Shown: piece by piece, positions 6,582 through 6,627 of the stretch | Numbering within the stretch: the first letter of the stretch is position 1 | How the letters are laid out: each line of letters starts with the position of its first letter | Source: an uncultured Christensenella sp. | Lineage (GTDB): Bacteria > Bacillota > Clostridia > Christensenellales > UBA1242 | Length of the DNA: 6,627 nt | Direction of reading: 5' to 3' | Assembly: GCA_949293915.1 (NCBI GenBank) | Contig: CASFFJ010000138.1 | Location: forward strand, 1-6,627 | Position numbers and translations under genes: made by a program | The notes under the pieces: model-generated | Told to the model about the DNA's origin: nothing | Seen by the model: only the letters and a program-made list of their open reading frames with translations | The model's database searches: none

Positions 6582-6613
6582 TTCCTTAAATATGCTAGAA
6601 TATTTAATCGGAA
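6582..6613. repeat. Imperfect inverted repeat upstream of the operon promoter
   Basis: TTAAATAT (6586-6593) and ATATTTAA (6600-6607) are perfect 8-base inverted arms around a 6-base centre (GCTAGA). TTCC (6582-6585) and GGAA (6610-6613) extend the symmetry after a two-base bulge. It lies roughly 80-110 bases upstream of the -35. It could be an operator or part of the neighbouring gene's control region. AT-rich symmetry also arises by chance. No gene is visible in the 6505-6627 stretch that contains it. Confidence 0.35.
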
Positions 6614-6627
6614 GAAATCAAATAATA

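Overview
The window is very AT-rich DNA (visibly around a quarter GC or less; not counted) in which every supported gene lies on the minus strand. Strong Shine-Dalgarno sequences (GGAGG, AAAGGA), a perfect TTGACA-N17-TATAAT promoter, Lys/Asn/Ile-rich proteins and ordinary stop codons (TAA and TAG, with Trp encoded by TGG) point to a low-GC Firmicute. An uncultured gut-type Clostridia or Bacilli lineage is plausible, but no marker gene is present to fix the taxon. There is no rRNA, tRNA, CRISPR array, transposase or recognisable phage gene.

Layout in the direction of transcription (right to left): (a) 6505-6627, an upstream non-coding stretch with an imperfect inverted repeat; (b) a perfect sigma-A type promoter at 6476-6504; (c) a 787-residue protein with an alpha-helical repeat region and a separate C-terminal domain (4079-6442); (d) after a 35-base gap, a 297-residue protein that looks like a shortened, catalytically dead relative of the aldehyde dehydrogenase / glutamate-semialdehyde dehydrogenase (ProA) fold (3150-4043); (e) a roughly 100-base gap with a second possible promoter and a small hairpin; (f) a coiled-coil protein with an acidic, disordered C-terminal half (1323-3048). 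Its reading frame is interrupted by a one-base shift at an A6 run, so it now reads as a 74-codon N-terminal piece and a long C-terminal piece with no convincing start of its own. (g) After a 24-base gap comes a protein with a zinc-metallopeptidase HEVLH motif (1-1298), which runs off the left edge of the window.

The same strand, short gaps and single strong promoter suggest one transcription unit of at least four genes. None of the products matches a named system I recognise. The best guess is a lineage-specific cytoplasmic module made of a helical-repeat scaffold, a pseudo-enzyme, a coiled-coil/disordered protein and a possible protease. No signal peptide or transmembrane segment is evident in any of the proteins. 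A shared function is inferred only from gene order.
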